A stretch of DNA of 64,000 nucleotides from Brevipalpus yothersi (GCA_003956705.1 QZCP01000250.1:1-64000); one strand, 5' to 3'; counted from the stretch's first letter, positions 20,376 through 35,300 are shown. Notes: generated from the letters alone by a model not told the origin. Program-made: numbers and translations.

Positions 20376-23300
20376 TTGTGTGGAGTCAGCATCCAAAATC
20401 TCTTGGGCAGCAGATGAGTGTTCGGATAGGCCGTAACCCGAGCAAGAAGCAAGAAAACATAGTATCAAAAGATAGTATAGGCTAGGTGAACAAGAAGGAA
20501 AGATGGGAAGATAAACCTCTCTCGGATCTTTCCAGTCTAATTCTGTTGGGAATTGACCAAATAAGATGGTAAAAGTAAAGCCCGTTTGAAAAATTGGACT
20601 CTATTAGATTGAAAGGGAATCACTCTTACCTTGCTCTCTTACTTCTCTCTCTCCCTCTCTCTCTCTTCCTCTTCCTCTCTGACTATTCTACTCACTCATT
20701 CACTTGACACTGGCTCTTTCTCTATCTCTTTCCCTAACTAGAATGATGTGGCTACTACTGAACCCATTAAAACGAATCATCACAAGCAAATCAAGTTGAT
20801 GCTAAACATTGGTAATGTGAGTGCAGAGAGAGAGAGAGAGAGAGAGAAAGAAAAGAAGAAGAAAACTTTGAATTGACTTGTACATGGATATTCTCTCTCT
20901 TTTTACCTATTCAGATCATGCTGATGACTTTGAGGAGTAATTGATGGATGTGCAGTGAATTCAAGAAATACTAAATTAGTCAGAAGTTTGAATGATCTTT
21001 ACCAATGAAATGATTTGTTATTCATCGAATATTCATCAAAAATTTTGAAATTCAGATTTTTCTATTCCTAAAGATTCGATCAGAACGAATGAGAGAATTT
21101 TTTGTGTACATCAAGAAGAATATTGAATCAATTTTTTGTCTACAAGAATGGAAGAATATTTGAATACATCATGATTTATGTTCAGATATCATCTTCATGT
21201 CTCTTTCAATATTGGTGGATAGTATTCAAAGAGGTAGATTTTTTCGTTGAATATGTATATCACTTAATTAATATATCGATGATGAAAAGAAGACTTGATT
21301 AATGCTTCCGCTATGGTTCCTCTTTGCTCTTCGCCCTTTTTTCTCAACTGATCATATAGTCATCATATTCACCTTTTTTCTCATATCTTTCCTCTCTCTC
21401 TCTTCTTCCAATACCTTGTCTCTTTTTCTTCTTCTTCCACTTCTCCATCATCATGAACAAATCTTGGTCTACATAGAGGAAAGCTTCTTCCACCACTTCC
21501 GATGTGTATATGCATGATCAGAGCTGAAAATTCTGTCAAACTTCATGGGACACTATCCACCCAAGCCATAGATTATATGTAGTATACATCTATTCATACA
21601 ATAGAATCGATAGGAGTAAAAATTGATGGGAAGGAGGAGAAGTGAAGAAAAGAATAGGGAAAACTCGATGTGATATCGTGAGATAGTGGTTCCTGTCTGA
21701 TTATATTCAGTGTTCCTTCGAATTACTTAGCCTACATCTCTCTCTCTCTCTTCCTTCATCTTTCTCTCTGTTTTCATCTAATTGGTGACCGTTTTTGTGT
21801 ATGTGTTTGTGTGAATACATATAAACATTAAGAAAGGAGGAGGAAATATTGTTCAGTATATACAAGCTGATGGGTACATCAATGGCATGCTGTAGAAATG
21901 AACATACACACATTCGGGAAGTTGACATAATTATCGGTATATTCTTGAATAAGATGTGGCTAGACATAAAATGACGAAAAATGTTATGTTATGCCCGAAG
22001 GAATGTGTATGTGTATGTCGTCACCTTATTCTTTTCTATTCTTTCTCGATTGAATGAAAGAATTCATCTTCACTCACTTGAATGGTTAACATTACCTTAT
22101 CAAATGGAAGAAAAAAGAGGAGAGAGAGAAGACAAGCATCCTAGATGATGCTTACCTGATCCTGAAGTTATTGAATGTGATGCGTATAATTGAGAGCTTT
22201 GCTTGCCATTCCCGGATATTCTCAGGTTGCTTGCATCTCGGCTTATTATTTTCGCATAAGTAGCTTTACATCTAAGTCTCATAATGCCATCGGATGTCTG
22301 CATGTGTATGCATGTAGGGTATGTGTGTATATATATGTGTTAATATGAACAGCCTCCGGAGAAGGAGTAGGATGAAGAATGGGAGAGGAAGATGAAAAAA
22401 AAGTAGAGAAAAGAAAGGGTTTAGAGAGGTGAAATTTTTGAACATGTTAATCAGTCTGTTGAAAATTGGAATGTTTATGGATATGTCAATTCAATTTTTT
22501 AGAGAACTTTTTTTGCATTGATTCTCCTGACCTGATAATGTTCTTTCAAAATTTTTACCCTCAATCCGAGGATTGAACTTTTGGGAATGTTATCATCAAA
22601 AACGGCAAAATTATCATACATGGACGATGTTGTTCCGTCTGATTGTTCGTTTGTGTTCGAGATGAAAACAAGTTCCGTTTTCAGAGCCTGAAAAGAGATG
22701 AAAATGATGAAAAATCAATCGAATCTCTGATTTTTGAGCTGGATGTAGGGAAAGTTGGGTACAATATAAAGATTCCTTCAAAACTTAATAGAATAATAAA
22801 CCTTTGAGGTACCTCTAAAAATGAGACATGATTCCGCCACACCTGACCTCAATAGAGGATTTTAACCAATATTCCTAGCTTCTGGTGAAAATGCACTCAA
22901 AAGTAGAATGAAATAGATAAAAAAAAAGCTACATTTCAAACTAATCGATCTTTTCACAGTGAAATCAGATAATTCAATCATTTCCAGCCCCCAAGTGAAA
23001 AATGGATGAAAAAGGGGTGATACACATTAGGGTAACTCTTGATTTGAGGCACATGGTGGAAACAATTGTCTGCCTCCATACCTATTCTCAATTACTTGAT
23101 AAAAGATTATTCAATCTCATATTCATTAATGGGCTTGCCAGTGTGGAAGCTTCATATTGCACTTCTATACACGATCAGCCCTCAAGCACTGTAATCTCAC
23201 TTCTTTTACACATCTTTTGCTTCTTCCTCTTCATCTTCTTCTTCTCTTTCCATCAATGTGTGTCCCTTGCCTCTGAATTAGTTCGATTTGCTCCTTCGAT

Positions 23301-23501
23301 ATCAAACCAAACTGTGGAAAAAGTTGCAATGAACAAACTGATGAATGAAAGAGACACATCCACACACATACACATCGATGCTGAAACATCCTCATCTCTT
23401 TCTGATCATCTCATTAGCATGCATGAAGCGTGCATGTTAATGACTATCCATTCTTCATCAAAGCGCAGTAGCCTGAGAAAATGTGTTTCAACGAGCTCAT
23501 T

Positions 23502-23532
<31 letters not shown>

Positions 23533-24443
23533 AAGCCTCATATCTAACCAACAGTCGGGCCATCATCATCACCTAAATCATAAGTCCTTCTCAAGCAGAT
23601 GAGCCCTTCAACTTCCGATTTTCCTGATACTTCTCATCTTGTTCTGGAAAAGATAAATGGCCAACATCAAGTGAGAGAGAGAGAGAGAAAAAGTCTTTCC
23701 CTTTCTTTTCTGAGCATCGAAAAGCATGCAAACCCATGGAACAACTAGAAGTCTGCGTTGAGCCCTTGTGCCTAGTTTCTCTATCCAGTGTGTGTCCAAA
23801 TAAATTGTTTTCAAACTAACTTATCCACTTTGCAATCAATGAAGACTGACAAACATTCACTTTCATGTCTAGGCAATTAAGTGAACAGCTAAGCAGCATC
23901 CACAGAGCTGAGTAGATGTCGAATTGAAGAGAGAAAGAGAGAGAGAAAAAGGAGAAGAAGAGGTGGAAAAAGTTTGCTCGAGAATAGATTTATGTGTCTG
24001 ATCAGAATGCTCAATTCAAAAGTTCGAGGTGCACAAAAAAGGTGAAACCATTGTAATGATCACCTTGCATGAATATGTTTCATCAATCGATGGACAAGAG
24101 CGAATTGGGAAAGAAAAATATTCAAATATATGCTCTATTCAAATGTTCGAGAGAAAAAAACTGTTCATTCAATTCTGAAAAAAAGGTGTAGTAAAAATAA
24201 TGTTCCACTCATTCATAGAGGAGGAACTCTTAGTATCAATTTCTTGCCAATGGATGTTTCTGATTTAGAAAGCTGAATTGTATTCCGTTTCCCTGACCAC
24301 TATGTTATTACACTTATATATAGAAGTGTTCAGATTGTGTGCCTGTGTATACATATATATGGACACAATGATATTAACCAGTGGTATTGAATCGGAAATG
24401 ATAATGTAACTTCATAGCTATTCCCTTCTCTTCCCTTCCCTTC

Positions 24444-24501
<58 letters not shown>

Positions 24502-27500
24502 ATTGGAAGATCAATGGTCATCCAAGTATTGTGGTGATGATTTGGCGAGTTACTTGACCATAATTATATAAAATCGAGGTACAACCCTATGGTCTCTGAT
24601 AATAGTTTCTTTTGCACTCTTTTGCCGTGTTAAGTTCAACTTTTACTCCATAGGATTCCCTTAATAATATCTATTCCCACCTTTCCATAACCACTATGGT
24701 CTGAGTAATCTTAACAGGCGAAAAGGCGAGAAGAAGGAATAAAAGTCATCATTTAAATCAATCCGATCAAATACTTTGGATGAAGAAGAGATCATTTTTC
24801 TTTTCGATGAATCCTATAAGATTTTCTCTTTTCTTTTCCTCTACTTTTGCTCATCATTTTATGACTTGGCAAGTAATCATCGCCAAACAGACTTCTCTCC
24901 AATCTCCAAAATTCTACCAAAAGAGAGAGAGAGAGAGAGAGAGAGAGATAATACGATGACCAAAGTTGATCAGCGAAGTATTAACATAATATATCACTTG
25001 GCTTAAGAGATGAGCTTCCCTCTGAGAATATCATGTGTCATTATTTTCATGTTGAGAAGAAGATGAAGAAAGAGAAGGAGTGAAGGTAAAAAGGAAGTGG
25101 ACATGGAATCCAATAGAAGATGAAAAGGAATTCACTGACAATGGACTCTGTTCATGGAGAGATGATCATTGATGATGTGTTTAAGGGTCCTACAAAATCA
25201 TTTCGATGCTATATTTCATGTCCAGTTCTTCTTATCACGCACACTTGGAATCTGATATGATAGCCGAGAAGATACAACTAAAATGATGAAGCAAAAAGGG
25301 AGAGATCAAAGTTCCCATAATTTCAATTCGAAATTCATTCCCTAGCCGACAATCTATCAAATAGCCGTGTTCACATCATGTCCATTTAGATGATAGCCCA
25401 AACTTGGGATCGATAAAAAATATGTATGTATAGAGAGCTGAAGTTCAAATTTCTATTGACACTATCAATTGGAAAAAATGATTTGTTGTGACATCGTGAA
25501 TTCAAATAGCTATCAAAGTCTATGAAAAGAGAAACTATGGAACTAATATAAACTTCTAAATGTTTCAAATTTTATACTCAAATCATAAGTTCAGATGATT
25601 GTACAATCATATTTGACATCCTCAACATACCTCTCGATCGTTCACAAACCATTCGATAAAGGCTGGTGGATGAGCTGGATATGATGAGCAATTCAGATTC
25701 ACTGTATCACCGATTTGATATCGAGATGCGTAACCATATATTTCCGGAGGACGAATTGTGTGTTCACTTGAATATTCGAAATATTCATGAATATTTTCGA
25801 TTGTTGCCCCTTGCCCATTGGCAACAATCGCTCCATCGGTCTCCGAATTGCTGGAATAAGTTTCCGAATTGTATAAGCCACTGAAGTATGCTTTCTCTTC
25901 GATTTGAATCTCTTTGAATGCAACACCATAGATCGATAAAAATAGACTTTCACATCGTATCATTAGTTCATCACCCATAATAAGGTCCATGGTGAGTGGA
26001 AAAATTATATTTGCTCGTGATATAGATAAACCATCTTTTTCGCTGATGAAGCTTGTGGAATGGACGATATCCTAAGGAAATGGAAGTAACAAAATTTTCG
26101 ATCAATATCAAAGTTCTATCGTATTTAGTTTTTGCTTTGTTCAGAATAATTCATATTTTCATTGGAATGAAAAATAATTTGTACTTTGGAGGGGAAAATC
26201 TCAGATATTCAACGATTTTTTCAAGATAATATTTCATTGATGCGATCAATTTCTCCGGGGCAAATTCTTTCATATCTCATTGAATAACAATTTTCGCATT
26301 TTTTATTGATTGAAAAGCCTTGAAACAGTTTTAATTACATTGAAAAGCTGAAGAATTAACGTAGAAAAGATTCTCCTCAAGAATCTTAGTCAATTCTCTT
26401 TCGAATCTAAACACAAGGAATCATGGGTCAGTTGTATGGAGAAGAACCTCTAAAACTATATCTAAGAGTATAATGATGAAACAATCGAGAAAAGTACTGA
26501 TTACTGAACCCTAAATCTCATTCTACTGTGACCATTTTTGGTATAGTTTCGCCTTCAATTCACCACAAATGCATACATATATATCTTACACCATGACATG
26601 AAATGAAGCAACGCGGAATGTGAAAGAGAAAAGGATTCCTCTCTATTTCTCTCTTCCTCTATTCCTCTTCTCAGACTCTGAAATGAACCTCAAGCAAGTC
26701 GAAAGATAATCAAGAGAAATAGCTTCACTTGTGTGATGTATTCAATTATGAATCAGATTCACCCATTAGACATCGTGATTATCTGACCGAAGATGAACCA
26801 CTCTGTGCAATATAGTTGTTGTGAATGTTGTAAGGAAACGAAAATCTGGAGGATATTCTTCATGTCCAGTATACTTTAGAAATTCTCCAAAGAATTCTGG
26901 TCAAAGTGAGGTACGTCCCATCAACTTCCAACTCGTTTCTCACATTTTCGCCATTCTCAAGACTTTGGAAGCGAAATCAAAACATTTACTCATTGGAAAT
27001 AAACTAGCTTTCGTGGACATGAGAAGAGTCCTGATGATCATCCAACAGAGTTATTCGATGAGAAGCAAAGTAAGAGAAAGAAAGAGAGAGAGCATGATCA
27101 TCATTTTGCAAGTTGATGAAGTCACTAATTAGTAGAATGCTTCCCGTAAGAATTCAGCTTGCTAAACACTATGCTGCTTCTGTGAGTTAGAGAGGGAGAA
27201 TTCAGTCGGTTCTAGGCACGAGAATATTCTGGTATACTCATCCCTGAGAGAGAAAATTTTTTTCCTTTCTTCATCTTTTTCCTTCAACGAAGACAGTTAA
27301 TAATAGCTATAGAGTGAAACATGGGACCAAAATATGGGAATAGAATCTTGCGTATTGCTTGTCTCTTATCTAACTGGGAGATAGTTTTGCATCTTTCACG
27401 CACAATAAATATGTATTCATATCCCTCCCATGAAAGAGAAAAAAATGCGGAAAATCGGTATTGAGGAGAGGGAATCCTCTGATATCTCGCTCATTTCTAT

Positions 27501-27692
27501 CTTCTATTCTTCAGCCGCTTATAATATGCTTCCATCAATGACAAGCAAAATGATTGGCACTCTCTGTCAACAATATTTACCTGTGATTCTGATTGGCACT
27601 TTGCATGAATGGAAAGAGAAAATAAATCAATATTTGGACACATTCTCATCACTTCAGCTCTTTCTGTCCTCTTATATCTTATATCTCATATC

Positions 27693-27757
<65 letters not shown>

Positions 27758-30039
27758 CTGTTCTTCCAGGAAGACGGAATAGAGCTGTTAAGCTCTTGCC
27801 GATCCATTGCTAAGAATGTCTAGCCATCAATTCTTGTGCATTATTTGAGATCGAAGGAAAAGTACTCGAGCCATTCTTTGAGGATCAAGCAAAGTGCATC
27901 AAAATATTGATACCCATGATGATAGCTGTCTTTTCAGCTGTGAATGTCATGAAATTTTACTGATTATCAGGTTTGAATGATCAAAATATGAATATTTTGG
28001 CTGAGGTATTCATTTTTATGAATATTGTGACACATACTTGGAAGTTTGTAAGGATATATGATTTGAAGGCAAAAAATATTCAGAAATGTAAGGCAAAGGT
28101 CAATTGCTCACCTGTTTATCATTAATGAACCATGTTAACAGGACTGGAGGCTTAGATGGACCAGCAATGCATGTTAAATTTAATGTATCACCTAAATTAT
28201 AGCGTTCCTTTCTTCCATACATTGCAATACGAGTTTTTGGTGGCACTAAAAGAAAAGTAGGAAGAAGAAGTCGTAATAAGATTTGGTTCAAAGGTCATGA
28301 TTTGATCAAATAAGATGGTTTAACAAAGCATCCAAGATGTAGGGTAAAGGCAATGCCAATGATCCTAGAATGTCCATAGCTTGTGATGGAACTCGTTTCC
28401 TTCTCTCTATCTCTGATGACCAGAGTCACACAGTTCAATATGGACTTGATAAGGTGTGGATTTTATGGATAACAAGCGATATGTGTAGATATCACGTATC
28501 AAGATGATCAAATTCTGAGTCCTCATGAGATACATACATTCTGAAACATAGACTATGGACATAATCTGAGAGAGGATAGTAACATTTGATATATGTTTTC
28601 AAATATTTCATCAAGACAATAATCCATATGAGAGAGTCTATCCAGCTCATATACTCTGTCACCTTCTGATCATTTCTCGAGAGAGACGACAATTTGAAAC
28701 TCTATTATCACCCTTCAATTTAGTTTCATGATGTGAATAAGTGGACTAAACTAAGAGAGAGAGAGAGAGAGAGAGTAGCATAAAATCATTTAGTTGGTTA
28801 ATTAATCTCAATGAGCCTATCTAAACAATTGAAATACTAAACGATTAACTTTCTTTGATAAATGATCCTATTAAATGAGACTCATGTCAACAAAGTTTGT
28901 TTCACATGAAATACTCATTGGAAAAGTTTCGAGAGATAAATTTGGATGGTAGAGTATGAGAATCAATGGAAGCTGATTTTTCAAATTCTATCAGCTTCCC
29001 TGTCTCTTGTGTAGCTCAGTTCATACATATATGATATCTCAGGTTATTGTTGATTGACCATGCAAAAACCATTTTTTCATGATGATAAAGTGACAAGTGA
29101 AAAAGAGCTGAATACGGCTCGATATTTTCTGAATATTCCTGGATCTGATGGATGGCTTATCGTTCAATGACCCACTATTCAAGGCCACTCCAAGGCAATG
29201 TGTGATCAATTCCTGTCTAGTCGATTGTCTCAATTAGAGAGCCTAATTCATATTCCATAATGAATAAATGATATCAAACTGATTTTCATCTTTTCGCGTC
29301 TCTCTACTTATCTGTATAACTATTTCCTCTGAATTTAGCCCTTAGTTAAGGGTATTTCTATCCTAGAAAATCACCAGAGATATTGCCTAAGGCTAGAAGA
29401 AGTGTAACAGTTTATGATCGAGACTGGACACTAAGCAGGGAAACAATATCAATCTACATGCCACTTTTAATCGTAACTTACTGTTCCCTCAGTAAGTTCT
29501 TGTGAGCAATTGACGCTCATTAATCACTTAACAGAAACAAAACACTAATCATTCTTCAACCATTTCATTGGGAACCAGCACGTCCCACTCATTTTGGGAT
29601 CTCTTCTCTCTCTCTCACTTCCTTTCTTTCTTTCTCTCTTTCTTACTCTTCTACTCCTTCTCCTCCTCCTACTTCTTCGCCTTCTTGCTCTATCGGTCAT
29701 TCATGAGATTCCTCTATTGTTCCAGAGAAGCATCACAGAAGCACCAGATTGACATTATCTATTCAATGGTCATCATGGGGTCATCCAATAGATTGACACC
29801 ACTAGAGTGGGAAACATGATATTGTTCGATTATCATTCGCGATCATTATGATCATCTGTTGTCCTCCACGACAAAAGAACAGATTTTTATCATGTTATCG
29901 GAAGGAGAAAGAAGTGGATAAGAGAGGAGAAAAAAATATGATGGCAAAATCAAATGATATGGTCAATTGCCTTAACATTCATATTCGATTCACAAGCTCA
30001 TGATAGTAATGCCTTCTTCGATATAGACAAGAATACGAT

Positions 30040-30099
<60 letters not shown>

Positions 30100-30630
30100 A
30101 CAGGAATGTCTTGACACGTTGTGCGTGCTGAGATGAGCTAGAATTTTCGATCCCAGAATTCCCAATCCGATTATATCATGTCATGGGTATCTCAATTTTG
30201 TAGTCAGCTTTTTGTAGTTCACTTTCTTATTTTCTTTCTCTTACAGGACTTGACTATCGATCCCAATGCCTTTGACCTTATCTGACTTACATCACTATGC
30301 CCAAACTACTGTATTATTCCGTCCGCTGTTCTCCATCATTGAAGCTGATCACATTTCCAGCAGTAACTGTATTCAGAGAGCACAGTGGATGATATGCAAA
30401 CCTGAGACTATGGTGCAAGAAATGCAATGAAATTGAAAAAAAAACAATTTTCAGCTATTGGAAAACTGGAAAAAAAGTAGAGAATAGGCTTGATAAGCCG
30501 TATGAAGCTTCGTAAATGCACATAAATACCTCTACCAAGATAATAGAGTATCGAGTTCTAGAACAAAAGAATGTTATACATGGAACATGTGTCAATGTCA
30601 AATGAAACATGAGTCCCTGCTCAGAGCAAC

Positions 30631-30675
<45 letters not shown>

Positions 30676-30863
30676 NNNNNNNNNNNNNNNNNNNNNNNNN
30701 NNNNNNNNNNNNNNNNNNNNNNNNNNNNNNNNNNNNNNNNNNNNNNNNNNNNNNNNNNNNNNNNNNNNNNNNNNNNNNNNNNNNNNNNNNNNNNNNNNNN
30801 NNNNNNNNNNNNNNNNNNNNNNNNNNNNNNNNNNNNNNNNNNNNNNNNNNNNNNNNNNNNNNN

Positions 30864-30917
<54 letters not shown>

Positions 30918-32328
30918 AATGTTTCGGATAGGACCTGACATGAACCGGCCGAAATCGCAACAATTAACCCATATGTGATGATAAAAAAGATTCAAATAAT
31001 TCCCGTTAGGAGATATAATCATCGTAGTTCCTTAGGTCTGGGGAAACTTTTCTATCAGAAAATTCAAGAAAACTGTGTCCTTCTGAGAATAGATATTTTT
31101 TTTGAATTCAGATTTCCTATCAGTGAAGATATCATTGAACAAACTCCGATTGTCTCTCGAACACCCATGAATACTTTTCCCAAAATCAATGCATTTTTCA
31201 TGGCAGTCTCAGAGAAAACTTACATTCCCATGCTCCACTTGTTTCCATATTGTCATGATTGAATCATCCGATTTGCTTTTAATATGGAACAATCTTCTGA
31301 TTACTTTATCTCACCCAAACGATTATGTTTCTGAAGGGTTTTTTCCTGTTTTTATTCAGATTCTTCACTACCTCAACGGGATATACATTCAGCTTGTGAG
31401 TGCATGGGAGCACAATATTTTTTTACTGTCATTCAGCATAAAGATGGCTTGAATATGGCAGTCAGATAATTGAAATTTGCTGAACAACTTTGGTTAAACC
31501 GAATTAACTGACGGTATCAGAATGAAGACAGCCATCGGAGGAATCCATTCATCCATTCATGAAATGCAGATTGGGTAACAGAATTCTTTCCCTCAGGTAT
31601 TTACCCAGTTCTTCAGATTCTTCTTTAGATTAGATTCTTCAGATAGATTTTCTTCTCCCACTTGGCCCTGAATACATATTTCTGTTCTGAAATATCCTGA
31701 AAATTTGATGATGATAAAGTTATCATTACCTCGGTAGCTCAGATAGCTACAGAATTTCCATCAAGATTCATGATCATCTAGCTTCCACTTGACTGATCAG
31801 CTAATCATTTGACTAGATTAACACTTACACTCTTGTGATTATAGTTCATTGGCTAAATGGGACGATATACTCATGCCCCTGAACACTCTTTGGCGAAAAA
31901 AAACTCACTTACCATATATTCTCATGTCTTTAACGGCTTTAATAGTCTGAAAACTATTCACTGTTGACACTTCACAACCAAAAGTACCCTCAGTATTAAG
32001 ATCAGTCCACATTAGGAATACATGAGTGGTATTTGAGCGTTTTAACTGGGAAAAAAATTTGGCATCAAAATTTTTAGTGTCAAATAGTAACACAGATAAA
32101 CAGTTTTACTTACATCAATATGGATTCCTCTCTGTGGATGGACCCTATGTATCGGATCAGGCTTAAAATTATCATTAAGAAGTCCATAAAATTCTTCATT
32201 ATTCTTGTACCATTTGACAGAATATAGTGAATCTCCTTCCAAATCAAAATCACAATGTAACCATACCGATGATCCATTGGCAACAGTACCAGGCACACCA
32301 AATCCTTTTAAGCGAATTGCTAGAATTT
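18913..32328 (-). CDS. Beaten path (Beat)-like three-Ig cell-surface protein A, 5' exon not found
   Basis: Seven exons on the minus strand with matching phases: 32328-32114, 32045-31913, 28245-28112, 26071-25631, 22687-22532, 22297-22156, 19037-18913; about 448 residues plus a missing signal exon ending in phase 1. Ig1 carries the Beat signature CDFDLEGDSLYSVKWYKNN and, after SNTTHVF, the second half with CEVST. Ig2 reads YNLGDTLNLTC..LTWFINDKQ, then ISRANIIF..MIRC. A linker of about 50 residues leads to Ig3: YQIGDTVNLNC..IEWFVNDRE, then GLRVKILKEHYQ and GIMRLRCKA. The last exon is hydrophobic (MSIHLLLAGLGSIFLNGYGF) and ends 20 residues later, suggesting a GPI signal or tail anchor. Drosophila Beat proteins have two Ig domains and act in axon guidance with Side partners; three is unusual. 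The GTCAGG donor at 22531 is weak but alignment to gene B supports it. Confidence 0.85.
19641..20323. other. Beat-like A last intron, repeat-poor part
   Basis: AT-rich intron sequence with short GA tracts (about 19621-19635, 19674-19690). No exon or RNA gene seen. Confidence 0.5.
20324..20373. repeat. (GA)n microsatellite
   Basis: 50 bp pure GA in the last intron of Beat-like A. Confidence 0.97.
20825..20848. repeat. (GA)n microsatellite
   Basis: 24 bp GA, same intron. Confidence 0.95.
23502..23528. repeat. (CT)n microsatellite
   Basis: 27 bp CT. Confidence 0.95.
24447..24499. repeat. (CT)n microsatellite
   Basis: About 53 bp CT preceded by degenerate CCCTT units. Confidence 0.97.
24922..24949. 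repeat. (GA)n microsatellite
   Basis: 28 bp GA. Confidence 0.95.
27696..27752. repeat. (CT)n microsatellite
   Basis: About 57 bp CT in the intron upstream of exon 26071-25631 of Beat-like A. Confidence 0.97.
28754..28775. repeat. (GA)n microsatellite
   Basis: 22 bp GA. Confidence 0.93.
30042..30097. repeat. (GA)n microsatellite
   Basis: About 56 bp GA. Confidence 0.97.
30633..30913. repeat. (GA)n array broken by assembly gap
   Basis: GA runs on both sides of 188 N (30676-30863). The gap most likely hides more GA repeat, so its true length is unknown. Open frames that cross it are artefacts. Confidence 0.95.
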
Positions 32329-35300
32329 CTGTTGATAGAGAAAATTATAGGTAAAATCAGTGTTCAGATTTTCTGTTTTTCGGAATATTTTATCAAAAAT
32401 TAATAGAATGAGTCAAAAAAGTCTACCAAACTATCGATTTAGATCTGTGCAAGATTCCAATGCTTGAAAGCGTATTATAATAGCATCTATCCTGACATCA
32501 TTACATGTGTTTGATATTGTTATTCTGACCTCCCCTCGCATAATACACGTAACAATTGATCAGTATTGTATTAATAAATAATAATTCATTGGCTCAATTT
32601 GACAAGTTATACCCATTATTTCATCATTCTATCGATTTATAGGCAATGAATATACATGTTGAGATTTTTTTCCCCCTTTTCTCGTATTGAGAGTGATCTA
32701 TTCCTATGGTTGAGTTTAAATCTTTTGCCAATGGTTGTATAAGTCTTTTTAGACTTTCAAACCATGAAGGCATGTTTTCGATCTCTCTTCTTCTCAATGG
32801 TCATTGTTCTTCAGTTAAATGTCCATCAAGAAGTGTGAAAATCTTTCCCCATCTTCTCCCTTTTCCTCTCTCCAAACCCAAAAGCAATTGATGTGTGTTT
32901 CCGCTCTTCTAGAGTCCTCCGAAGATTGATGAGGATGGATAAATAAGGTGATTTAGGGTTATTTCTGGTCCAACAGAGAATTCAGAGGAGTGATGAAAAG
33001 TTTTGCCATTGAAGAGTGGAAAAGAATCGAAGTGGAAGCTCAATCAGCAGTCAGCTATCAATAATCGTTGTCTTATTTTTTTCCACTTTCCATTAATTTA
33101 GATTCAGATAAAAATCTTTTTCTCCTCTCTCTCTCTCTTTCTCTCTTTCTCTCACATACACACACAATTTTGTGCCTCAAATCGGAACAATTACGAAACC
33201 TCGATACTTTTGTCTGCCTCATTCAAGTGATCACTAAAGAGAACAGATCGACTTGAAGACCCACTCTACGTCTGTTAACCATATCACCATACCGTTTGAG
33301 TAATTCAACCTATCCAAGTTGTATTCGTTTGAATAGATGGAGAAAAATGTTTTCAAATAGGATCAAGATTGAACATACCGAAGATCTATTTTCTCAAGTG
33401 TACTTGTGAAACTTGAGAGGGCTAAAAATCGGAATACACACGGAACAATACCACTGATTTTACAGTTGATTCACACCCTGGTTAATATGTAACCACTTAA
33501 CTCAACTTAAATAAAATAATATAATTTGGCATCACTAGACAAAAATTATACATTCTTTTGGATAGCTTTTGACTCTGAATCAGTAAAGTTGTTATCAAGC
33601 CTTAGAAACTTCAACAGCAGAGAAATTTTCAACCAGAGACAAACTTTTGAACCTACAATGTAAAGAGAAAGAGTTCTCAGCACAATCAATTGGACTGAGG
33701 ACAGCATCAGATGAATGTCGAATTGACACATGAATAATCACCATGAGTTCCGATTACTGGCATCGAAAACGGTCAAAATATTCCTAGCATTGAGTTCATG
33801 TATCAAAATGAATCTAAGTTCTTAGAGGGAGTCAAGGATAGAATCTGAAAAAACGAAAAAGTCTTCCAGAAGAATTGCAATAATTCATCAAGAAAAGAAT
33901 AGCCAGTGACTGGATCGATTTATCCCAAGTTTTGTGTGTGTATTCTCTCTACAGATACCTGATAATAAGGATCTTGCACGATATCTTTCATCCAATTTTT
34001 TTCTTCACATATTTGTTCTTTATTCATGGACATAATCATCATCAAAGGTGAAATAAATTTCAACTTCCCATGTTTTTTGGATCTTTCTACCTTTTTCTAG
34101 CCTCTCTCTTAACAGTTGTTGAGCATCATCGAGTATATATATTTTGTCTTTATAAATAACTCAAAGGTTTACTTGAGGCCAGTTTTTCTCTCTCTTCATT
34201 TTCTTCTTCCGTATAGAGAAATAGAGTGCATTAGGTAATGATTTTGATAAGATTGGCTTCATTTGACTTGATCATCAATCTCTTCTATTATTGTTATACG
34301 CTATTTGGCTCAGTAAAAACCTCGCGTTCCTCCACAAGTTGAATTAATCAATGAACGAATCACGTTTTCTTGTGCATAAATAATGACCATCTTCCCTGTC
34401 TGAACTTAAATGGTTAAGGTGACTAATCAGTTTTCCCTATGGAAGGGCATTGTAGGAAAAATTCCTTCAAAAAACTATCTAACAGCTTCTTTAATCATGC
34501 CTGATTTGAGACAAAAGTTTTTCTCAACATATAGTTTGAGTGAATTGTGAATTGCTAAGAACCCAAGTTTCAAATCTGAATATTTTCTTCACTGGGAGTA
34601 AAAAAATTTCAACCAGCTGAGAATAGATGAGCTTAAGAGAATGTCATCATGTGTGATCAAGGAATACTCAATATAGCAATTCTTAACCCTTTATTAATGA
34701 AATTCTAAGCCCCATACAATCAGGCAATGATGAGCATGATCATTGGTCAAACAAAGCTACTGATGTGTCTTTATACAGAATTCTGACACACAGACACAAA
34801 CTGTGTGAACATTGTCCATAGGCTCTCAAACATACTCACTCGGAGAATAACGATCACAAAGAGCACGCGAATGAAGAGAGAGAAAAAGGCAACCGAAGAT
34901 TGGTCTGTGTTACCATACAGATCAATTGCCAGTGAGAATGATCAATTGGTCGTAGGAAAATAGCTTCAATCAAATAGCCAGCTAAGGAACCACACATATA
35001 CACACACAAAATCGATACTTTGGACCGCCGAGTTTATCGAATAAGAACCGGGCAGAAGCAAGTAAAAGAGAGAGAGAGAGAGAATCGATTGTGTCCAGGT
35101 TTGCAAACAAATATACACACACATATATACACCATTCGCATTCCTTTTGAATCAGCTTCTTGAGTTGTGACAGAGCAAAACAATAGTTTGAAGAAGAAGA
35201 AAGATAGATAAGTGAAAGAGAGAAGGCTTGGGGAAGTTGGAAAATAGAGAATCGAAAAAGGAAAGGGAGATGCTAGCACCTCTTCCGGTCCCACAATTTT

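Larger units (their letters stand above)
22688..25630. other. Beat-like A intron between Ig3 halves
   Basis: 2.9-kb intron with CT arrays at 23502-23528 and 24447-24499 and a GA array at 24922-24949. A 181-codon plus-strand frame at 23002-23547 ends in repeat-encoded Ser/Leu and is not a gene. Confidence 0.6.
28246..31912. other. Beat-like A intron between Ig1 and Ig2, with assembly gap
   Basis: 3.7-kb intron holding GA arrays at 28754-28775 and 30042-30097 and the gapped array at 30633-30913. No other exon seen. Confidence 0.6.

Noticed and set aside
23002..23547. 181-codon plus-strand frame
   Set aside because: Lies antisense in an intron of Beat-like A and ends in CT-repeat-encoded residues; no domain.
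27430..27813. 127-codon plus-strand frame
   Set aside because: Half is CT repeat; antisense to Beat-like A intron.
30587..31022. Long open frames across the N gap on both strands
   Set aside because: They consist of GA/CT-encoded Arg-Glu or Leu-Ser repeats and unknown residues; purely repeat-driven.
31730..31790. tRNA-like start (TCGGTAGCTCAGATAGCTAC)
   Set aside because: No T-loop sequence or acceptor-stem pairing downstream.
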